Source: Cytophagales bacterium
Lineage (GTDB): Bacteria; Bacteroidota; Bacteroidia; Cytophagales; Spirosomataceae
Reading direction: 5' to 3'
DNA length: 64,000 nt
NCBI GenBank assembly: GCA_013298125.1
Contig: JAAFJP010000001.1
Coordinates: 238,581 to 302,580, forward strand
Positions within the stretch are counted from its first letter, which is position 1. Every line of letters begins with the position of its first letter. The translations under genes were made by a program, and so were the position numbers. Positions 60,949-64,000 of the stretch are shown piece by piece. The notes under the pieces were generated by a model, which was given only the letters and a program-made list of their open reading frames with translations, was not told the DNA's origin and ran no database searches.

Positions 60949-61785
60949 CTAAAAAAATATCAATAAAGGTAGTAAAAAAATCCCATCTCCCACCCAACGA
61001 TAACGGTCATTCTTGATAAAAAAAGTGTCATATTGATTGATTATTAGCAGGATAAGACTCATAATAATTTCGATTATGAAGACAGATTTTTGATATTCAA
61101 ACTCAGCAATGGTTATGCTGTAAATACCTATAATTATAACTAAAAATGTCATTAAAAAAATAATGATGTTACTGTTTTTTAAGCCAAAATAATGTGCCAG
61201 CGTATGGCAATCATCTGGATGTTTTTTGAATTCTAAGAGTGAAAAAAGTAGTAAATTTTGGAAGGCAATCAACAAAAACAAAAAACCTGTGATGAAATAG
61301 AGAGGCGTTAAATTGTTGAGGTAGGTTATGCCCCAAACCCCCGACGCATAGAGGACTGCTGTGATAGGTTCTTTGTAGAAATGAACATTGCTTTTCTTCG
61401 TAATTTTATTGACGACATAAAGATAAATTCCTGTAAATGAGGCAATTATCATCCCCAAAATTATTCCGTACATTGGTAAAAAAAGCATACAAATTCCACA
61501 AATCAGGGCTATCGTATAAACACTTTGCCAAAGCGTTTTACTATATTTATGATGAAATAAATGACGTTGAGTGGGGTGTTGCGAAGGCTTTTTATTATCA
61601 ATTAATCGGTCTAAAATATAGATAAGCCATATCGTTAATCCCAAAACGATTACGGCTAATTGATGAACTGGGGTGTTACCAGCAGGAAGTTTCCAGAACA
61701 TGATATTACATAATATTGCTCCAAGAACTACGTCTAAACTAAGAAGATGAAATGTTTTGATAATGGCGGAAAGTTGTTTAAACAT
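60949..61785 (-). CDS. UbiA-like prenyltransferase-fold membrane protein
   Basis: The 278-residue protein has about eight membrane helices, beginning IIKTFHLLSLDVVLGAI and containing IWLIYILDRLIDNKKPSQHP. The DRLID is a possible remnant of the UbiA Asp-rich motif, while the second Asp motif is not obvious. The layout suggests a UbiA-superfamily protein; an actual prenyl transfer is uncertain. It overlaps neither neighbour and is followed by MOSC five bases upstream. Confidence 0.6.
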   Translation of the reverse strand: MFKQLSAIIKTFHLLSLDVVLGAILCNIMFWKLPAGNTPVHQLAVIVLGLTIWLIYILDRLIDNKKPSQHPTQRHLFHHKYSKTLWQSVYTIALICGICMLFLPMYGIILGMIIASFTGIYLYVVNKITKKSNVHFYKEPITAVLYASGVWGITYLNNLTPLYFITGFLFLLIAFQNLLLFSLLEFKKHPDDCHTLAHYFGLKNSNIIIFLMTFLVIIIGIYSITIAEFEYQKSVFIIEIIMSLILLIINQYDTFFIKNDRYRWVGDGIFLLPLLIFF

Positions 61786-61789
61786 CTAT

Positions 61790-62626
61790 TTAATCTATTT
61801 CGAATTTGTCTAATTTCTTACGACTTTTTACTTCTATTTTATCTCCAACTGACACACTTCCCAATTGTGAAATTAAAACATTTTGACCAAATAAAATCTT
61901 GTTGCCTGCCTTCCGAAACTTGTTCAAAGTCAAAAGTGGTTCACGTCCTGATTTTTCGCCTGTTTCTTGATTGATGGTCGTCATAATACATCTGGCACAG
62001 GGTTTTACGCCAAAGAATCTAACATCGCCAACAGTGAATTCATGCCAAGCGTCTTCCTCAAAAGGTTCGCCATTTGAGAACACAAAATTGGGTCTAAAAC
62101 GATTGATATTGACTGGAACTGTGAGGCGATTATTCAAATCTTTCAGAGAAGATTCTCCAACGATTAAAATTGGATAACCATCTGAAAATGAGGTAATTTC
62201 ATCGCCAATAAGCGAATATTCTGGCTCAGTTTTTCGCTGACTTTCTTCGTGCATGTACACAAGGCGAGCAGATATTCCCAATGCCTGTGTGAACCACTCT
62301 GAGGCTTCTTGACTTACTTCAATGGCAGTAGTAGTATCGTCCCAAATAGTTACAGAAAGCGACGAGGATGTTGAATTTGGGGAAAGATTTACTTTTAAAC
62401 TTTGCTCCGTTTTTTTATTTGTAATTATCAAATAATCGCCTTCAATTGCTGGTTGAAAAATAGCTAACTGTGGATGTTCTCTTTGACTCAAAAACCTCCC
62501 ATTTTCATCTACGAGCATAAATCGACGGTCATTTTCTAAGCCACGAGTCGTGATATTAGCTTTTTCGAGACGAATGCCTCCTAATGATTTGATGGGGTAA
62601 ATATAGATTTCGGATAGTTGGAGCAT
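61790..62626 (-). CDS. MOSC-domain protein, YcbX-like
   Basis: The 278-residue protein has a MOSC beta-barrel N-terminal domain (IYIYPIKSLGGIRLEKANI, RGLENDRRFMLVDENGRFLS) and a MOSC domain with the Mo-ligand-type Cys in FFGVKPCARCIMTTI and QETGEKSGREPLLTLNKFR. Related YcbX proteins reduce N-hydroxylated compounds using the molybdenum cofactor; the reductant module is absent here and would have to be supplied by a partner. The gene is preceded by a perfect TATATTTG box. Confidence 0.9.
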   Translation of the reverse strand: MLQLSEIYIYPIKSLGGIRLEKANITTRGLENDRRFMLVDENGRFLSQREHPQLAIFQPAIEGDYLIITNKKTEQSLKVNLSPNSTSSSLSVTIWDDTTTAIEVSQEASEWFTQALGISARLVYMHEESQRKTEPEYSLIGDEITSFSDGYPILIVGESSLKDLNNRLTVPVNINRFRPNFVFSNGEPFEEDAWHEFTVGDVRFFGVKPCARCIMTTINQETGEKSGREPLLTLNKFRKAGNKILFGQNVLISQLGSVSVGDKIEVKSRKKLDKFEID

Positions 62627-62640
62627 AACGATTTTTGTTA

Positions 62641-62648
62641 CAAATATA
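62641..62648 (-). promoter_or_regulatory. TAnnTTTG promoter box of the MOSC gene
   Basis: TATATTTG on the minus strand matches exactly, 14 bases before the ATG at 62626. The corresponding TTG falls in the palindrome at 62661-62713, at a rather short 16-base spacing. Confidence 0.5.
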
Positions 62649-62660
62649 GGCTATAAAAAA

Positions 62661-62713
62661 ACCGCAAGGACGGAAGGACGCAATAAATTTTAGCGTCTTC
62701 CTGTCCTTGCGGT
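62661..62713. repeat. Palindrome ACCGCAAGGACGGAAGGACG
   Basis: ACCGCAAGGACGGAAGGACG with a final C (62661-62681) is the near-perfect inverse of GCGTCTTCCTGTCCTTGCGG with a final T (62693-62713); the loop is AATAAATTTTA. The word GGAAGGACG repeats. A single arm of the same family is at 34676-34702. It lies right upstream of the MOSC promoter. Confidence 0.85.
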
Positions 62714-62749
62714 CACAAAAATAGTGTTTAAAAAACTTTATTTTGTCTG

Positions 62750-62779
62750 GGCGACCCCGTCGGAGGCGACCCCGTCGGA
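62750..62779. repeat. Two tandem copies of GGCGACCCCGTCGGA
   Basis: The 15-bp unit occurs perfectly twice (62750-62764, 62765-62779). It contains CGACcccGTCG, a small palindrome. Fourteen bases of the junction recur inside blaR1 in reverse complement. GC is far above the surroundings. Confidence 0.9.
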
Positions 62780-62848
62780 ACACGATTTAAAGATTGATAA
62801 GATTTTTATGATTAATCCTGTTAATTACAAAATCTTGAAATCGTGTTC
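62778..62848. repeat. Palindrome GAACACGATTTAAAGATT
   Basis: GAACACGATTTAAAGATTGA (62778-) and TCTTGAAATCGTGTTC (to 62848) are inverted copies. Inner parts (AAGATTTTTATGATTAA against TTAATTACAAAATCTTG) continue. A partial copy GAACACGATTTACAGAATTT is at 32016. It lies between the direct repeats and the TraB/GumN stop. Confidence 0.75.
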
Positions 62849-62897
62849 TAAAAGAAGAATAAGACGACTTAAAGTTTTTTGAACAATAGAATCAAAA

Positions 62898-63776
62898 TTA
62901 ATTCTTCACTGCCTTCACCGTAAAACCTGCCTCTCTCAACAAAGCAATTACGCCTTTTTTACCTCCCAAATGTCCAGCCCCCACGGCAAAGAAAGTAGAT
63001 TTCTCTTTGGTGATTTGTTGAATTTTAGGAATCCAGTTTTGATTACGAGTTACCAATAAATCTTCTTCAAAATTTGAATCCATCGTTTTAGATTTTTGCA
63101 TATCTGCCAACAATGCTTCCACATCTTGGTTTTTATAATCAACAATCATTTGTCTGAATGTTTGTTTCCCCTCAGCCCAATCATCTACCAATTTTACCAA
63201 CATCATATCCGCTTGCTTTTTCATACCCATTTTGTCCATCGCACCAAATTGGTCTTGGATGGTTTCTAAGCCCATGATTTCTTTTTTCTCCTCTTTCGCC
63301 ATTTTCATAAAAGTCTGTTCATAACTTTCAATGGGACATGACAATAGTTTTGTAACTGTCATAGTACTTAGTACAAAGGGCTTCATTTTATCCATAGTAC
63401 CAATGTTCATTTTCAAAGTGTCTTTGAAAAATTGGCTAACCTTCTGATAATCAGACTCTGACAATAATGTTTTGATTGTCGAACCATCCGTCATAAACAT
63501 ACTTTTCATTACATCAGCGTTCATTTTTGGGTCGTCCACATCTACTTCCATATAGACCTGTTGTGTTTCAGAAAACTTCTGTTTTGTGGCTTCGTGCATG
63601 ACAAAATCATCCTTACAAATCATGTGAATTGTACCATATAGATACGAAGGTTGCGAAAGTCCGTTGCCCGAAATTTCGTACAATAGCGATTTGTCTTCCT
63701 TTTGTCCGTATATCTGAGTGAAATACAAAGAACTGAAAATTAAGGAGATGAGGAATAATTTAATAGGATTTGTCAT
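62898..63776 (-). CDS. TraB/GumN-family exported protein
   Basis: The 292-residue protein has a signal peptide (to about residue 24, IYGQ) and the TraB/GumN core: SYLYGTIHMICKDD (GTIH 48-51), VYMEVDVDDPKMNADVMKSM, EIMGLETIQDQFGAMDKMG and a C-terminal FAVGAGHLGGKKGVIALLRE. The family has a metalloprotease-like (Tiki) fold with these three motifs. Its substrate is unknown. It is a single gene. Confidence 0.88.
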   Translation of the reverse strand: MTNPIKLFLISLIFSSLYFTQIYGQKEDKSLLYEISGNGLSQPSYLYGTIHMICKDDFVMHEATKQKFSETQQVYMEVDVDDPKMNADVMKSMFMTDGSTIKTLLSESDYQKVSQFFKDTLKMNIGTMDKMKPFVLSTMTVTKLLSCPIESYEQTFMKMAKEEKKEIMGLETIQDQFGAMDKMGMKKQADMMLVKLVDDWAEGKQTFRQMIVDYKNQDVEALLADMQKSKTMDSNFEEDLLVTRNQNWIPKIQQITKEKSTFFAVGAGHLGGKKGVIALLREAGFTVKAVKN

Positions 63777-63873
63777 GGTTTGTTTTAGTTTAATTTTGAG
63801 TACAACAGGTTACCAACTACGGGTGTTCGGAAGTTGTAATTGTATTATTTTTGTTCTCAAAAAAAAGGACAAA

Positions 63874-64000
63874 ATGAAAGCAATAACAGCCAACGAACTC
63901 TTTGATTTACTTCCTGTTAAATTATTGGATGATTTAATAAAAACTACTGGTATTGATTACAAAGTTCAAAAATTAACGGGGAAAAATATGTTTTCACTGT
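63874..64000 (+). CDS. IS4-like transposase, N-terminal fragment at window edge
   Basis: The frame from ATG 63874 runs off the window: MKAITANELFDLLPVKLLDD, then LIKTTGIDYKVQKLTGKNMF and SL. This resembles the start of DDE transposases of the IS4 group common in Bacteroidota (…DYQVKKL.G..MF.LLLY). Only 42 codons are visible. The leader TACAACAGGTTACCAACTAC may be part of the element's left end. No matching right end can be seen. Confidence 0.55.
   Translation, partial: MKAITANELFDLLPVKLLDDLIKTTGIDYKVQKLTGKNMFSL

Noticed and set aside
62750..62779. tRNA or rRNA fragment
   Set aside because: The GC-rich tandem resembles structural RNA at first sight, but there is no cloverleaf and no rRNA landmark.
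1..64000. Prophage or integrated conjugative element
   Set aside because: No integrase, phage structural, relaxase or conjugation gene was found; only the edge IS4-like transposase is mobile.

Overview
The window looks like a chromosomal segment of a Bacteroidota bacterium of the Cytophagales type. The grounds are two SusC/SusD pairs, families largely confined to this phylum (DUF4270, DUF4835/PorD-like, the short GT5-only 'glycogen synthase', the LytTR and M56/BlaR1 arrangement), AT-rich DNA, a near absence of Shine-Dalgarno sequences, and promoters of the Bacteroidota form (TTG, about 20 bases, TAnnTTTG). The proteorhodopsin plus Blh pair suggests an aquatic, sunlit lifestyle. I cannot name the genus from sequence alone. 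There is no rRNA or tRNA gene and no CRISPR array. The only transposon sign is the start of an IS4-like transposase at the right edge.

Layout. 0.1-5.3 kb: small proteins, a CsaA-like tRNA-binding protein, a DUF3298 lipoprotein, a VOC protein, a DHCW-motif cupin, then a green-type proton-pumping rhodopsin (DTE triad, Met at the tuning site) with the beta-carotene dioxygenase gene blh just upstream on the same strand. 5.4-9.4 kb: ridA, gltX, two very small genes leading into gatC, and aroB. 9.5-21.2 kb: a DeoR-type regulator divergent from susC/susD pair 1, then susC/susD pair 2 with a small lipoprotein, then a convergent phosphodiester glycosidase. 21.3-26.6 kb: an AbiEii-like nucleotidyltransferase with a DUF6922-like partner, glmS, a DUF4270 lipoprotein and a GT5-only glycogen-synthase-like protein. 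27.3-31.2 kb: the phenylalanine/tyrosine catabolic operon hmgA-phhA-hppD, then a decayed response-regulator pseudogene. 31.3-43.2 kb: LytTR protein, DUF5916 outer-membrane protein, SSS sugar symporter, DUF4230, NFACT protein, DUF4835/PorD-like protein, coaBC and a GH20 hexosaminidase. 43.2-46.5 kb: a blaI-blaR1 module in which BlaR1 carries a long C-terminal tail ending in a reduced FGE/sulfatase-modifying domain. 46.6-54.3 kb: the 2-oxoglutarate dehydrogenase set (lpd, odhB with two lipoyl domains, odhA), interrupted by two tandem PD-(D/E)XK-like paralogues. 54.5-64 kb: DUF1801, two tandem thioredoxin-fold proteins, an MDR oxidoreductase, an MFS exporter, a UbiA-like membrane protein, a MOSC protein, a TraB/GumN protein and the IS4-like transposase start.

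The most unusual signal is not a gene. More than twenty gaps hold long imperfect palindromes whose arms are built from short word-like quasi-repeats. They come in several families, often sit flush against stop codons, and recur within the window. Fragments of the same families also sit in frame inside genes: a 120-bp palindrome is translated as residues 8-47 of HppD, a GC-rich stretch in blaR1 matches an intergenic repeat near 62.75 kb, three repeat patches form linkers of OdhB, and others form the start of the MFS protein and part of a signal peptide. This resembles palindromic-element insertion into proteins as known from Rickettsia, but with several unrelated sequence families.
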